A program made the position numbers and the translations under genes. From Anisakis pegreffii (taxonomy: Eukaryota > Nematoda > Chromadorea > Rhabditida > Anisakidae), in the NCBI GenBank assembly GCA_035041965.1, contig JAPYMA010001443.1:62001-126000 (forward strand): DNA of 64,000 nt, given 5' to 3'. This document shows positions 1 through 13,979 of the stretch, piece after piece; positions within the stretch are counted from its first letter, which is position 1; each line of letters opens with the position of its first letter. Under the pieces are notes generated by a model that made no database searches, had not been told where the DNA came from, and saw only the letters and a list, made by a program, of their open reading frames with translations.

Positions 1-2976
1 TTACTATTTAACTATACGTCGATTCTTCGATTTCAATTTCATGTCATACTATCAAGAATGAGTATTTCTCAAACTTTGAACTGCCTTCCAGGAAAAAAAA
101 CTATATTGCAGGTATATGTGCTGGAACAATTCGATCCTGGACTGGAGTACGAACCCGGCAAACATTTTTTGTGATTGTTTCATTTGAGAGTTTCTAATCT
201 GAACATTACTCTCTTGTTTCTTTATTACTAATCGTTTTCTGTTTATACGGACTTTGAATGTGTTGTTGTTAATAAAGATACTATAAGTCAATTTCTACAT
301 AAATATTCTTTGAAGCGCAAACAGTTTCACTCACTAGTGAGAGTGAAATCTTCCCAGGTGCCACATTCCCAGTCTCCTAATCGTAAGAGTGCAATTCGCT
401 CCACTGAAGTACTCGAAATGGAGTGCGAATAGCCGGCATCCAACGACATATAACCTTAGAAAAACCGAAATCCTTTATATAGAAAGCTAAAAAATATCTT
501 TATAAGAGCCTGAATCCTTTCTCTTTTAGTAAAATTCCACGTTTCTTGTTCACATAGCAACGATTTGAGACGAAGGCATCGTATCGTTCGTTCATTTAAA
601 CCTTCACCATCGTACCCAAAAGACTCCTCATTCACAGACATCAACACAAAAACTTGTCAACTGAAAACTGCACATAATTCAGAGTCCTCTTGACAAACCT
701 GCCAACTGCACGTCGTCTTCATGGCGCTTTGTTACCGTCAGAATAGCGTAACAACTAAGAAATTGCTTCAAAAAATGGCAAATGAAAGCTGTCAACATTG
801 GTCGTGAATGCTTAACGTGCGATTTGTGATCATTGGTTTAGAAGAGATTTGTAGGCAATTTTTTTAAAGTCCGCGATACAGGTATCGAAAAATGAGCGAT
901 TATTCGTAAGAAAATTTAATCTTTTGTGCCCAAAAAAAGATCGAGTAGTTGACAATGTTTGGTATTTTCAACAAAAATTGATAGCCAGTCAAATTTCTTA
1001 ATATTTTTTTCCAAACCACCCAAAACAGAGTGCTTGACTAATGAGTTGAAATTTTTGCGCTGAGCTTTTGAATGATACCCTCGACGAATTATTATCCAAC
1101 AAGACATTTCTTGTTATTAGTTTTCATTAGCAGTTGTTTAATATAATAGATCCCAGCAAGACGTTTCAAAATTATTACTTCATTCAGAATGAGTATCAAA
1201 CAAATTTCATAATGTTGCACCGAACACAACAAACTGTTCAAAGATATAGTTGCAACGAATTGAACACTAAATACGTGTTCAATTCATGGGTTTTGAGTTC
1301 GAAAAGATCACCACCTTAATTTCTGCATCACTATATTAAGCAATCACATGAATGCGTATTCACATTTGAAGAGGCGCAATCATAAAATGACTATTAAAAT
1401 GAAGCAAAATCTTGAGTTTTCCCACACGACGTTTCTCCTTTCTTCAGCGGCGTTTCCTATCCACATCTTCTTATATTCAAAACACACACTTCGTTCAATT
1501 GATCATCGAAGTGAATAAAATGTAAACAAACTTCAATCAAAATGCGTCGTCAATTTAACCGTTTCTGAAATGTTCATTGAGCGGCGCTTCACATCAAAGA
1601 GTTTCATCTTACAAAACAATTTGTCACTGTTGTTCATCGTCGTCTCATGACGTTCCTTCCAACGGAACGTTTCCAAAAATTCAAATCGTTCCAACCACAA
1701 AATCTTCTCAACACAAATATTTCACACTCCTTTTTGCACAAACACACTTATGGTTTCGTCACGCAGCGAACCACTCATACTTTTCGTGTTTATTTCGAGC
1801 ACTTTACTCGATTTTCACTGAATCACACATCGGTTATTTTCAGTTCTGCAAGAAAGCAGCAGCAATCATCACGTTGTCAGTAATACTTTCGATGTTTTTA
1901 TTTATGACAAACAGTCGGGCATCACTCCACTGTCGGCACGCTTTTCATGAGGCTTTCGCTAGAAATATTACTTACATAGGCGGACACTTGCCGAGTATAA
2001 TTGCTGAAATTTACTCGCATTTATGCGATATTCCATAATTGATCAATTGAAATTCTAGCAGTGAAATGATTCAAACATGGTTGGTCAAGTTAACTGGTTG
2101 TTATTCTTGCAGTTATCTAGTGCATCAATCGGTGAATTCATTGAGAAGTCATTCATTGAATTAGTTTTGTTTGGTCCACTCTCCATGGTGTATGCTGTCA
2201 CGAAAACGACGATAATTGTATCGTTTGCCAGCAGGGCGTTTCCCGATTTTCCACCACCGTTTTCTAAGCGCAGAAAAACAAGCGAAACAAATCGAATGAA
2301 ACATCAGCAATCGAAAAAAATATGATTCAGATGCATCAACAACTGATTAATCAGCTCATCGCTGTCTTATCGAATGCGTAGTTTTTAGAACAATTTCGGT
2401 TTGAAGTTTCCGACGATCATTAATTCATCAACAAACAAATTCCAATTCGTTTCGATTTCTCAATTCCGAGCCGTTCTTTTCTTGGTTCATTTGGTGTCAG
2501 TCAGTGTGCGAAGGAGTTCTTTCCATCAAAAATTAAATTCACTTGAACATTTCGTTCGTTTGAACATTCGTTCAAGACGAGGGAACTGGAAATAGGAAAT
2601 ATTTTGTAGTTTTTAACATTGATAGTGTACTATTGGTTTTTTTGAAGTTCCAACATATTAGTGCACAAAATCGATCAAATGAAATGAACAAATTGATCAA
2701 TGTGAATAATCCGCATACAACGCGCTATTCAATTTCAACTTTGTTGACTTGCACAACAAGTAGTGATCATCATCATACGTTACATAGAAAATTTCTCTAT
2801 TTATTCACAGTTTGAGTAGGCTGAAACATGAAATTGGTTAGTTTTACGCTACTATTCCCTTGCTGGAATTCACAATAGAATAATTCTCTGGTCCGCCAAA
2901 CTGCATCAAAACTATTATTGGCATATTCCTTAAATCGCATTTATATTTCAAGAAACGAGTTCATTCTTCCGAAAGC
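1..2976. other. AT-rich sequence with no recognised gene
   Basis: Only short open frames occur here. The longest, at about 1577-2038 on the plus strand, has no start ATG at its head, no recognisable domain and an ordinary AT-rich composition, so I do not call it a gene. No tRNA-like or terminal-repeat structure was noticed. Confidence 0.5.
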
Positions 2977-3659
2977 CTACAACGATTGTGTCAGCAGCAC
3001 TAATGTTTTTGGCATCCAACACATACACCTCTTCACATAGTTGCGACGGACGATACATTCCATCTGCTGCGGCATATCGAATTTCAACGAAACCGAGCAT
3101 ATTTTTCCATCGGCTTCCTCACTCGCATTTCCAGCAGCGAAACGATTGATTTCCACTGAAACGATTGTGCTGTTTGCGTTCGGCGGCATAGTTCAAACTG
3201 TACAGTCAATCATCACAGCTCTCGACAGCGATTATGACAGCGAAACACCGATTGCTTCAGATAATTCACAAACAAACTTCAGATAAAAGAAACTGTAAAC
3301 GGGTGACATAAATAATCTGAATTCATATGAATGTAACTTGAACGATAAATTTCGAGAGGTTTGTTTTTAGCGAAACGATAAATCAGACATTTGAACTGAT
3401 TACGAGGCGATAAATCAACGAAGAGAGAAAAAGCATGAAAAATGAAACAACAAAAGTGTGAAAAAGTGCTTATCACGTTTGCCTTCGGCGAAGCGGTCCC
3501 TTTATGAAAAACCTGACAGACTGATTGATCAACTGAGCATTCGTACACTTCATAGCCAATACCGCTCATTGCCCAGTTCCACTTATTATCGCGATCATCA
3601 TCATCCTCTTCATCAAAGTTGACGACTGCCAAAAAGCAGCAGCACATCTCATCTAGCAT
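2977..3659 (-). CDS. possible exons of an unidentified minus-strand gene
   Basis: I do not recognise a family. One frame read leftwards from an ATG at about 3659 encodes an acidic, cysteine-containing segment (MLDEMCCCF..., then NFDEEDDDDRDNKWNW) and reaches a possible donor after VCQ near 3510. A second open segment (about 3189-2977) contains MPPNANSTIVSVEI and could follow an acceptor near 3196. However, phase-0 joining forces the second exon into a different frame that stops after 38 codons, and the plus strand is also open across 3041-3286. The coding strand is therefore unclear. If real, the gene would be divergent from the frizzled-related gene starting near 3.83 kb. Confidence 0.18.
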
Positions 3660-3833
3660 AATCTATAACCCATCTTCCCCTTCATTCACTACTCGTATCA
3701 ATATCACCAAAAATGCTTGCCTTCGCCTGATTGGTGCCCGTTGAACGGATGGGTGGAGCGCCTCGTCGGGATATGAGATTGGATGTTTGGGTGCGACTGA
3801 CTGCTTAGCACGATGACTGGTTGTCGTTGTCGA

Positions 3834-6800
3834 ATGGCTAATGCTAACTGGCCTCTACTTCAGCTCATACTTCACCTTTATTTATTCCCCCTACCTATTC
3901 ACACCGCGTACATCTCCGAATCATGGGCTATGCTAACCTCGGATCGACCCTCTGCACCGAAATGTGTTGAAATTCCGCGCAATCTAACTCTTTGCTATGG
4001 TATTCAAGTAAGCAAAATCGTTCTTTCTGTCTCTTCTCGTTAATCGGTGCCACCAATGAAGTCATAAACAAACTATTTGTGGCTACTGTAGCGTTGTCAG
4101 TTCAATCTCATAAATCTGTTCATAATGACATTGTTAACGCTTTTTCTTCACTCACTTCAAAAGACCACTAATCAGCGCATTTTGTTACACAAATTATCAC
4201 ATTTCAAGAGTTCTTTTATTATTCACATTTTTCAAGTAATTACCACATAAACACGGTTAAATCCATATGGATATGACCAAGTTTATGTGCTAATTACTTG
4301 AAAAAACGCCATGAGTTTGAGTTTTTAGATTTTCCATTATTTTCCAGCAAAAAAAAAAGTGTGATTACATTTAAAAACGCCAGTTCCAATCTTGTTAATT
4401 TCTTTGCTGATTCAATGATAATCTCATTCCTTTTCAATAACTAGAAGTGTAATCGTCAACGTGAAACGGACTTATTTCATTTCAGTACTCAACAATGCGT
4501 TTACCAAATCTATTGGAACATGAAACCGTTGACGAAGTTATCGAACAGGCAGCTCCATGGATACCCTTGCATAGACTCAATTGCCATCCTGATACTCAAG
4601 TAAGGCACACTTCTCTTTTCTGAGCACACTTCTCATCATGCAACAATGAACCATGATTATAATATCAATTTCTTTCTAGCCGGATCACTGTGGAAACTAA
4701 AAGCAATCGCAAACGTTTTCCCACTTCACACCTCATCGTTTCCAAAATAAGACTGAAAAGCATTTTTCAATTAAGCAGAACTTTATTGAGCCTCTGGGAT
4801 GTGGGTCAGTTCTCGAAGAGCCTAGGGGAGGTATTGGCTGAACTTTTTATTTTTGCTCTGCATTGAGCACAAGTGGTAGCGGTAGTGCTATTGCAACAAC
4901 GGCCAGGCAGCTTAAATCGCTGATTGACCTCAAAAATCTCAAGATCATTTTAGACGGTTTACAAATGCAAATTCGTTTGCTTCATTCTTCATAGCACCAT
5001 ATCAAGAATCCTTAAAACATTCTCGAAATTCACAAAGGACATACAGTAGCACTGAAAATTGTGTCGTCGTCGTATGAACTTGAGTTAGATGAAATGCAAT
5101 ATCTTCACTCATTCACAATATGCACACACATATAGTGCAAGCAAGCAGCAAGCAAGCAAATAACAAGCAATTTGTGTAGCACTCGCTGTATAAGAGCGTT
5201 TGAAACGAATCAAAAGATTTGTGTTTGAGTGACAATCCGATTCAAGCTATCAAGTTACTAAAAAGATGCCGCCGTCTCTACAAGTGTATCATTGCAATAG
5301 GATAGTCAAGCTTGTTCCGTGAATAGTTCTAAACATGATTGCCATGTGCAACAATTATTCATGAATGAATACGTATGCAGTAGCATGTTCTTGCTGTAAG
5401 ACTGCACTCATTGACACAATGCTTACTCAGATAGAAGCATTCCAAAAAAGGGACTGCTGTAGTTTTGTCGCGGTGCACTGATATTTCTGGGACCACATTA
5501 TTGTTAATGCGCTGACAATGAGTGGAAATGAGCATGAAGCAGTAGTCATTTTAATAGGACTGAATACGTGAGCTTATGCTGCGGAAAAATTTCGCGGAAT
5601 TCATGGTTGGGTTGCAGAATGATTATCCTTCTGCTTGTAAATGAATCGTGAACATAAAGCGTGAACGAACCCAATAGCACATTCCGTAATTTTTCAGTTG
5701 TTCCTTTGTTCACTGTTCGCCCCGGTGTGTCTGGCGACATTGGATCGTGCCATATTGCCATGTCGATCGCTATGTACGGCCGTACAACAGGTACTAATTG
5801 ACTAAGTCCACCCCCCCCCCCCCGCTCTTCTGATCAGTTCTTGCCAAAAATTTCTGATGCTTCAAACGTAAGTGATTTGTTGTAAGAATATTAGCGACTA
5901 GTTGAAATGCAAGCAAACGTTTCATGAATTTGAGGGCTGCGAAGGTCGAATGCGACAATACGGCTTCCCCTGGCCGGAAATGCTCTCCTGCAAGAAATAC
6001 CCAACTGATAACGATATGTGCATAGGCGCTGTCTCTGCAAAATCTTCTGGTATGCTCCACTTCGTATTCATCAATTATTCCTTAATGCTGTTCATGAATT
6101 TTCACAGTTTCAGCTCATCAGTACCGTAATTTTTTGTGAGAAACATTAATTATAAGATAGGAATTTAGCAGAGTATTGCAACTGTCTTTATTGTCAGCAT
6201 AGTGAAGTAAGTAATTTAATGATCACAACTAGACTGTTGTTCGAATGTGACGAGAACGGTTTGTCACAAGAAAATTCCAATTGGCAATCAATAAGTGTAT
6301 ATTGAAGTAATCAAATATTAATTTCAAGTGTAAAATACTCGCCATCAACAATGAACAGCAATAATAATAATAATATATGAGTAGTGTTGATTGAGTGTTG
6401 AACAGACTTAAAGCATTATTATCATTGTATATTATAGCATCAGCAGAGCATATTCGATATCGGAGCACAAAAGCATTGATGAGGAAAGAGATATATTAGA
6501 TGGTTCGAGGTATTTAGAGTCTAAATCTTTGGGGACAGCGTTATTTTTGAGGGTTGCGATCCGATTCGTTTCACTCTTTAGCTGTCAGTCGGTTCTCTTT
6601 GATGTGCTACGATTGAAACGATGGATCATATTTGCAGACCTCAATCATACATGCCAATCGTGCAGTCAGATCGCAACTTACGAGAATATACTCGATCACT
6701 ACTGCAGATCACAAATAGGTGCTGCTACTACAACTTACTGCTTATTATTACATCTTCTTAATAACATTATTTATCACTCAATATAATACCTATCTTATAT

Positions 6801-7936
6801 CTCACTAATCCATTGAATTACTATAATTCATTCATCACATCTAATCCGTACAACGTATATAATCATGAACTTTTCATGCACACATCCTCCATTCATAAAC
6901 AAATCAATCAGTCCACTCGAAATGCACCAGTATCGTAGCCATGACGACCTTTCATCTCATACTTATTATGTTGAGCACTCGTATTGAATACAATAGCTAA
7001 ATTATTCTTGATCCATTTAGAATCGACACTAATCCGATCACTGTAATACACTTCATGTTCATGTTCCGCTGAGTGAAACTCCAATCGGCTAAATTACCAC
7101 CAAAATCACCAAATTAATTGCAAAATTTCTTTCCGGGTCAACTGCACTTCCCACAAAATTACGCCCGATTCACTAGAATATTCAGTGGTTGCAATATAAA
7201 AGTAATGTTATGAAAACTTTGTGACCTATCTAAGGAATGAAGAACGAACGTAATTTCAGTGCTGAAAGCGCGCATCGGAACCGTGAATGAGTCGCATGTT
7301 AAGGTTCGAAAAGCAAGATCACTGAAGAGGGCCGATCGAAAGAGGTTCGTTGATCCGTTGCTTTGTTTTGTTTTCGTTCCGATCTCAGCTCCCCGAACAA
7401 TTACTTATGTATTGACATATCATCTGATGCTCCAAAAACGAATCACAACTCTTCATTATTTCATCATCGGAGAACAATTGAGAGCTGAACCATAAAGTTT
7501 TGGAAATAGACGAAGTATTCTTTAGATCAGTGGTCAGAGATACGGTGATTCATTTTTCGGACGAAAACGGCTGTCCATGCCCGGTGACCGGCAGAAAGGA
7601 TGTTCGCTTCCTTATAATGGCCGATCAGAACGACAAAGGCGATTTTGTTGCGAATCTAATCATGCCGTGGAAGAACAAGGACAAGGTTTGTTGTTTTCGT
7701 TTGAAACTGCGATGCAACTTCAGCAGGCGAGAATATTCAATGGGGGGGAGGGGGATATTTAATGACTGAATATTCCCCCCATCCACTTGGTTCCCAAAAA
7801 AATTGGAAGGGAATTTCGCATTGCTTAAAATACATAAGCGTTTGATTGACTGTGCTCAACGCTAATGCAGTCGCAAAAGCAGCTGTTCCAATCTACCGTT
7901 ACGGTCAAATGCCATGATCACCATGAAGTTAACTGA
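3834..7936 (+). CDS. sfrp-1: secreted frizzled-related protein (Fz CRD + netrin-like domain)
   Basis: Secreted Wnt-binding modulator acting outside the cell. Exons: 3834-4007, 4486-4599, 5698-5790, 5914-6049, 6638-6718, 7260-7344, 7526-7685 and 7871-7936. All phases agree, giving about 302 residues, normal for sFRPs. A hydrophobic leader (MANANWPLLQLILHLYLF) precedes a Frizzled CRD with exactly ten cysteines and the hallmarks LTLCYGIQYSTMRLPNLL, LNCHPDTQ, LFLCSLFAPVC, PCRSLC and YGFPWPEMLSC. The netrin-like part follows: CQSCSQIATYENILDHYC, VLKARIG, GCPCP, and its sixth cysteine in the last exon, which supports that otherwise weak exon. An in-frame ATG at 3813 would add seven residues; 3834 gives the better signal peptide. 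Exon 4 could instead start at 5902, but that adds an eleventh CRD cysteine. If the last intron is retained, translation stops at 7769. C. elegans has one sFRP (sfrp-1), so orthology is likely. Confidence 0.9.
4228..4305. repeat. 25-bp inverted repeat in sFRP intron 1
   Basis: The arm 4228-4252 (TTTTTCAAGTAATTACCACA...) is the reverse complement of 4281-4305 with a single mismatch. A 28-base spacer separates them. It could be a fold-back or MITE remnant, or a hairpin RNA. No flanking duplication was recognised. Confidence 0.8.
5811..5823. repeat. 13-base C homopolymer
   Basis: A run of 13 C lies in the short intron between sFRP exons 3 and 4. It is prone to length errors in sequencing and does not touch coding sequence. 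Confidence 0.95.
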
Positions 7937-10900
7937 GATGACTTTTTTCATTGAATATTTACAGTAACTATCTGCTACTGCAATGAACGGTTTCTATGAA
8001 ACGTAATACCTCCTTACATTTGGTGTTATTCGCCAAGAGGTTGCAAGCAAATATTTCGAAAATGAAATCAAACATGTTCACCTGACAACAGTCAATAGGA
8101 AATTTTACGCACGAATAAATTCCTTTCTCCCACTTCCAATGAATCTGTGAAAAATGCGATTGAAGTTGTTGAGGGATTCAATCGGAAACGAAAACAAATG
8201 AATTGGAATAAATTCTTAAAAATCCGTTTTTCTTCGCACTCAGAACGATAGTTTCGAAGCAGTTTAATATCTGCTAGAACTGAACAAGTGATGATGTTCC
8301 ATAATTCAAGAAATACTTTCAGCCTTTCAAGAAAGCGGTTCGAAGTTTTCGCAAGTTGAACTGTCAGTCGTTGGGTCGTGAAATTCGTGAAAGTGCTTAT
8401 CGTATGAGCGCACGTCGAAACGCGCATTAGAGCTTAAAAAATCAAATCATCAGTCAGTTGAAGTAAAATTTGTACAAAAATCATCATCATCACATCATCA
8501 AATTTCTTGTCATCTCTCAATTCGCTAATAAAAATTTTTATATTTGTTTAATAAATTTATTAAAGCTACTTTATTGAATTGTTCTCATTCAATGCATTTT
8601 ATCAATATTGACGTCGTAAACATATTTCTTTCAACAGCCTCAAAAGTGGATTGCATTATAACAAATGAGTTAAACGAACTGCTGCTGCTTGCTATGCATG
8701 ATCAAACAAGACGGCCAGCTTTCTTCTGATAATGTTACTTCGATAATCTTGATATGAACATGCAATCAATCGTCAACGTCCCACAAAAGCGACACTTTCA
8801 TATTTGAGCGTACAAAAGCGCGAACAAAGCAATATATCATGAATGCTGATTGAAAATGCTTTTAACGACACATAACTGCAATGTCAATTAATACATAAAT
8901 GTAGTAATTGCATTGTTGAATATTCACAGTTCTACCGCAGGTGCACTTTAAAAAAGGGTAATACAATTATTGAACGATTTCAATTCACATTTCATGCGAA
9001 ATAAGGTTAAATGTTGCTGTTTTTGTTCATATTTTATTGTTGTCGTTTTCTTCAATTTCTTCTCATTCTTCATCTATTCCCTCCTCTTTGTTCTCCCCAC
9101 ACACCTCACATCAAACTTCGCCCAATCACTTTGTTTATGACAATTAGATAACCAACAGTGTTATGGAGCAAACAACACACAGAAAAACTGAATTTTAACT
9201 AGAAAACTTTCATCACATTTCAATTTTTGTCGTTAATGTGTAAAATATGCTTTCCCTATATCACTGCACGTTGTCATGGTGATAATCGTTTGCTGCAATT
9301 GAATAAAGTCATCCAGTAGGGGCACATTCATCGATAGCACAACTGCGTCTAGAACATTACTTACAACTTCGTTGTCGTCTGTTCGAATTTAACAGATGTT
9401 ATGACATGATCTGTATTTGTAGTATTTCAAAAATCCATCTGCTTACCCACTTGACATTATGATCGTACTTGATAACATCAATGCGGATTTTGGATGCGCA
9501 TAACGGAATAATATCTTTCTCTGGGTTATTTCAGCTAGATTTGAATTGAAGAAAAGTGGATAAAAATGTTATTTTCGGTTTGTTGCTCTATTTCATGCGT
9601 CGTCGATTCAATGAGCGACTTTTTTTGACGAAGACAATGGCAGTGCCACAGATGTCGCCGATGTCATGAAGATTAACTCACTTTGCCAATCGGATCGCCT
9701 CTCAAATCCCATGAACATTCGCGATAATCTTCATTTCAGTTAGAAGAGGATTGAAACAGACTGTCAAACGAAGTTTTGTTGCTATGGGAATGGCATTTCA
9801 AAGTGTCCCAGAATAGATTTTTTACAGGAAGAGTGTTCTGATATTCTCGAATCATTATAGTGATAATCAAAAGGTAGCTTTACGCAAAACCATTGCCTTA
9901 AAAGACAGGATTTTCCGCTGCCTTCGTGGAGTAAATTTCATCGGTTGATGAATTGTTACATTCGATTGCATCTTCGGCGAACAAGGCCATCGTTTTGGGA
10001 GCGGAATGTTCATAGTTAGTGGACTTGTGACTGTCTTCGTAGTAGCACAGTTTATGGATTGATTTTGAAATGTTCACAGTAGTAGTTTTATCCAGGATGT
10101 TTTATGGATTGATTGATAATGAAGCACATCTTTGATTCAGTTTCAAACAGACGAACATTCTCCTTATGTGAATTGTTTTTGATGTGATGCGTTGAATCGC
10201 TCAGAATTACGCTTGTTTTACGGCCGAATTCACTCCATCCAATACGCCTCTTATGGTTCGCATCAAATCTTCACCTTCTTTTAATCACAATTGCTGATTA
10301 GGATGTGTTTTCAGAAGAAGTTACAAATTTGAAACACATTTCATATTTTTGCTGCATCATTGGAACCACCACTTCAACAACAACACAGGAAGCACTCACT
10401 TCACAGTTGAACCTAGCAATTAGTCCACATCAGATTCCAACTCGCTGTCACTGCAGGCAACAGCATTGTGAGGAATGTGCACTAATGGGCACATAAAGAA
10501 AAAATGCTCTTATAGAGCAACAATCGGAGCGATTCATGAAAAATGTGTCAATGAGACGTTAAAGTCTACCTGAATGATAACTGGACATACCGGAAACAAT
10601 GTGGGCATTGCCATTAATGAAAATTCTTTGTTTCGTTCTTCTCTTAACTTACTTCAAAACACATATTGATTTGAAAGAATGTACGTAATAGAATAATGTA
10701 GGTGTGAACTGTAGCCCTCTTGTAGAACCGGTCCTCTTTAGTGTTCTTCTATTGAATTTCTATCGTTCATAATCATTATAAACATTTCGGATGCAACGAA
10801 TTCATTTCAACTGCTCCTCATCACATTTTTGAGCATCTCTAACTATCCGTCGTGCGAACTTTGAAAAATTGTATTCCTTCGCATTTTGACTACAATTCCG

Positions 10901-13900
10901 AGTTCTTTTTTTTTCAAGTCATAATATATTAGATAAACTTCTTTCAGGGAATTGTGATATGATTTGATGTTCAATTTCTCATCTTCAAAGTACGGAATTC
11001 TAAATTTCTTTTGCACTGGTCGAATCTTTCTCATGAAGGCAATGACTAAGTTTCATTTAAACTAATAATTATTTGATGAAATTGTTCGACGAGTATGAGA
11101 TTAGGTTAATCCTTTAAGAGAAAATCAATACAACTGAAGAATCGATAAGGACGATCTGTAATCACTGCTTAGAACCGATAAAACTGATCAATCAATAAAT
11201 ATAGACTCATTAGTACTGGGAATGAGAATGTCAGAACTCACGATCAATGAAATTATCATCGTCCTGTCGTGCACATGCATACACAAATCTATCTCTATCG
11301 ATTGGATATTCGATTGATTGACCTTGGCAATTATTTTCCTATGACAGTTTCATCTTCAATATTCGTGTACCTCTTTCATAGTTATATTCTCTTTCTCTGT
11401 TCTCCTCGTTCTGTCACCATCGAATATCAATATTTACCTGATGTGCTTTAGCTAATAATAATCATTTTGTTTCTTTTATTTTAGCTAATAAAAGCAATTC
11501 AAACAAACTCTGACCACAGTGCCAGTGTCTAAGTTATTTACTCAATATTCATTACGAAAGTTGCAATTCTCTGAGTTGTTGCGAATGTGACAACTGACGT
11601 TATACAACGCCGTATACGATCACTAAACATGTCTTGATTTTTCGAACCTCTTCTTAGTGCCGTGGAATGCAACTTCGCACTTACGATCGGATTGTGTATT
11701 CACTAAACTTCCTCCACTTTCAACACTCATTATAATGTGATGGGCCCGAAAGTCGTATTATTGTATCGTTGAGATCATCCGGCGTCAACTCGAACCGTTT
11801 CTGAAATAGTATAACTTGAGCCACGAAAATTTTCCCACCAATCAGTAGATGCACATTATAATCCGAACGTGTTATGCGGAAAAAATTTGATGCTTCATGC
11901 AATTTGTCGTTGTTTCCTCTTTCACATTTAGCTGTTCTTCTCAGCTACTGTTCACTCAAATCGCTCAAAATCAAGCGAGCATATCCGCCGCAAGCAAGTG
12001 TGCACGACGTTTATCGTCACATCCTTGTGTCGCCGTCTCGTCAAAGCAATTGTTTTCAGTTGGTGGTAATTATCGAAACTTTCAGTGGCCTTTCAAACCC
12101 ATTCTTATTCACTCTTGATATGGTCGCGCGTTTCGTTTTATTCATTATCCGCGCACAAATTTCTCAATAAATCTTGTCGGCGCTACCAAATTATTTTTTT
12201 GCTCAATTGGTTCTCCTGAAATGTTGTGTTCGCTTTGCTGCGCCGGCACAATCACACTTCACTGATAATTGCCTGCAATCATTTGGTGTTATTGCACGCT
12301 TTGGTTTCGGTTGAATTCAATCTCAAATTGAATTCTGCATTAACCGTAACCGTTTTACAATGAGATGTAAAGAGTGCTGAGAAAAAAATTCATAAATTAA
12401 TTTTTATTCATTCCCTGAAAGTTACATTCGCTTTTTTTTCGGCGACATTTGCGCATTAATAACGCTCGTTTAGTGAATGAATGAACGTTTTGTTGCGGCG
12501 TTGTCATAGAACGCGAATGTATCGACGATGGGTAGGACACAATAGGCAGCAGCATCATTCTGTGCGTTGTTCAATCGTCCACACTTTTTGATGATACATT
12601 TGGAAATTTTGTTAAATGTTCCAGATCACGATTTTCCGAGTCGACACTCAGGAGTGGCTTAAGCGAACAAGGCATCATGCTTTTTTTGCAGGCAGGCGAA
12701 TGAAGGAAGTAATTTCTCGTTGAAGCATGCAAGTGTCTTGAACACGTTGACACACCCTTTCATGACATTTGCTTATCAGATGTACTCCGTCAAAGCACCT
12801 TCAACGTTGTTTTTGTGTGTGTGTGTGTCTTCAATGAATTTTCTTCTACTTCAGTCTTTATCATCATACAATTACAGCACACCAAGTGTACGTCGGTCGC
12901 ATTTTGTAAGGCTGCTTCGGTTTATTCTCTTAAGACCGCTTGTACCGCTCGTTTTCAAGTTGCACTTAATCCTTCGACACATCAATCATAAAAGATTTAT
13001 TACCTCTTTCATTATTTGAACAATTCACGAAGTTATAATATGAATGAATATAACACATATGTATCTGCGTTAAGCAGCGAACGTGTAAATGTTATTGAGT
13101 AAATATCTTCATACTAAAACAAGATCCAGAAGGAATTTTTTTATGAATGATGCATATCGGAATGTTTTGTGTGTATGTGTGAGCAAAATAATGTTGCAAT
13201 AGGAATAAATGTTACTTGTGAATTCTGCTTGAATTCGCTGAATTGTTCGCTGAATTATCGGATTGAAAACGCACAGTTGAATTGGTCGGTCGTCGTATTT
13301 GTTCAGCCGCATAATGTCGTAACAATAATTTCCAATGCGACCGACGACCATAGTATTTCCAATCAAACAGCATTTATGATTTGCAGCATTGTTTTCGTTC
13401 GTTGTCAGAGTAAGCGAATGCGATTAGCGATCAGCGAGTAAATACTCTATATTATACACAACATCGATTCGGATGAAATCGCACGGACTTAGCAGCAGCT
13501 ACACTTACGATTAGCATAAAGCAGCGAACGATTCATGCATTAGATGAATGAATGAATGAATCATTTGTTCTGGTCAAATTAATATCTTTCTTTAGATCTG
13601 CTATCTCTTTATGTGCAATTTTCATTGATACATCAAACTGCCATTCACATTCGTCGTCTCTTGCACTTTCCATTCGAATAAGAATTCAGATTTTGATGAG
13701 AGAAAAAACACACGCCAAAACGCTACTGCAATAAAGAAATTCGAGTGTAAATCAATGTTCTGCGCGATTTATTGAATGGGCATGATAAAATTACGTTGAC
13801 CGCTTTCTTCTCATTACGTTACATCCATCTCTTCTTCCCAATTAGAGATTCCTTTCTAATCACTGAAGGTAATACTTATTTCAGTACTTTCCCCTCGTTA

Positions 13901-13968
13901 TTACCGTCGATGAAGTCGATTTTGTATGCGATTGATATGTTTAAGTGAAAGAAGTTCATTCTTTTTTT
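7937..13968. other. intergenic region, no supported gene
   Basis: About 6 kb between the sFRP and Ig/FN3 genes. The best open frame is on the minus strand, 8427-8092. It starts with ATG and runs 111 codons (…QRLTVQLAKTSNRFLERL…) but has no recognisable domain, splice partners or paralogue in the window. Other frames are short. The region probably holds 3' UTR, promoter and enhancer sequence of the two flanking genes; I see nothing specific. Confidence 0.5.
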
Positions 13969-13979
13969 TTTCAGGGAAA
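13960..13979 (+). promoter_or_regulatory. acceptor directly upstream of the receptor start codon (trans- or cis-splice)
   Basis: A run of T followed by CAG ends at 13974, and the ATG of the receptor follows at 13980. In nematodes such an acceptor only a few bases before the initiator codon is typical of spliced-leader addition. It could also end a 5' UTR intron. The site fixes the start of the mature mRNA and supports the chosen start codon. Confidence 0.6.

Noticed and set aside
1577..2038. 153-codon plus-strand open frame
   Set aside because: It begins without ATG and has no domain, splice context or repeat family. Length alone is weak evidence in such sequence.
13169..13441. Plus-strand frame with Cys and Trp spacing (VTCEFCLNSLNCSL…LNWSV) resembling an Ig half
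   Set aside because: It lies upstream of the receptor start and its SL-type acceptor, has no donor or acceptor in phase, and lacks the later YxC motif.
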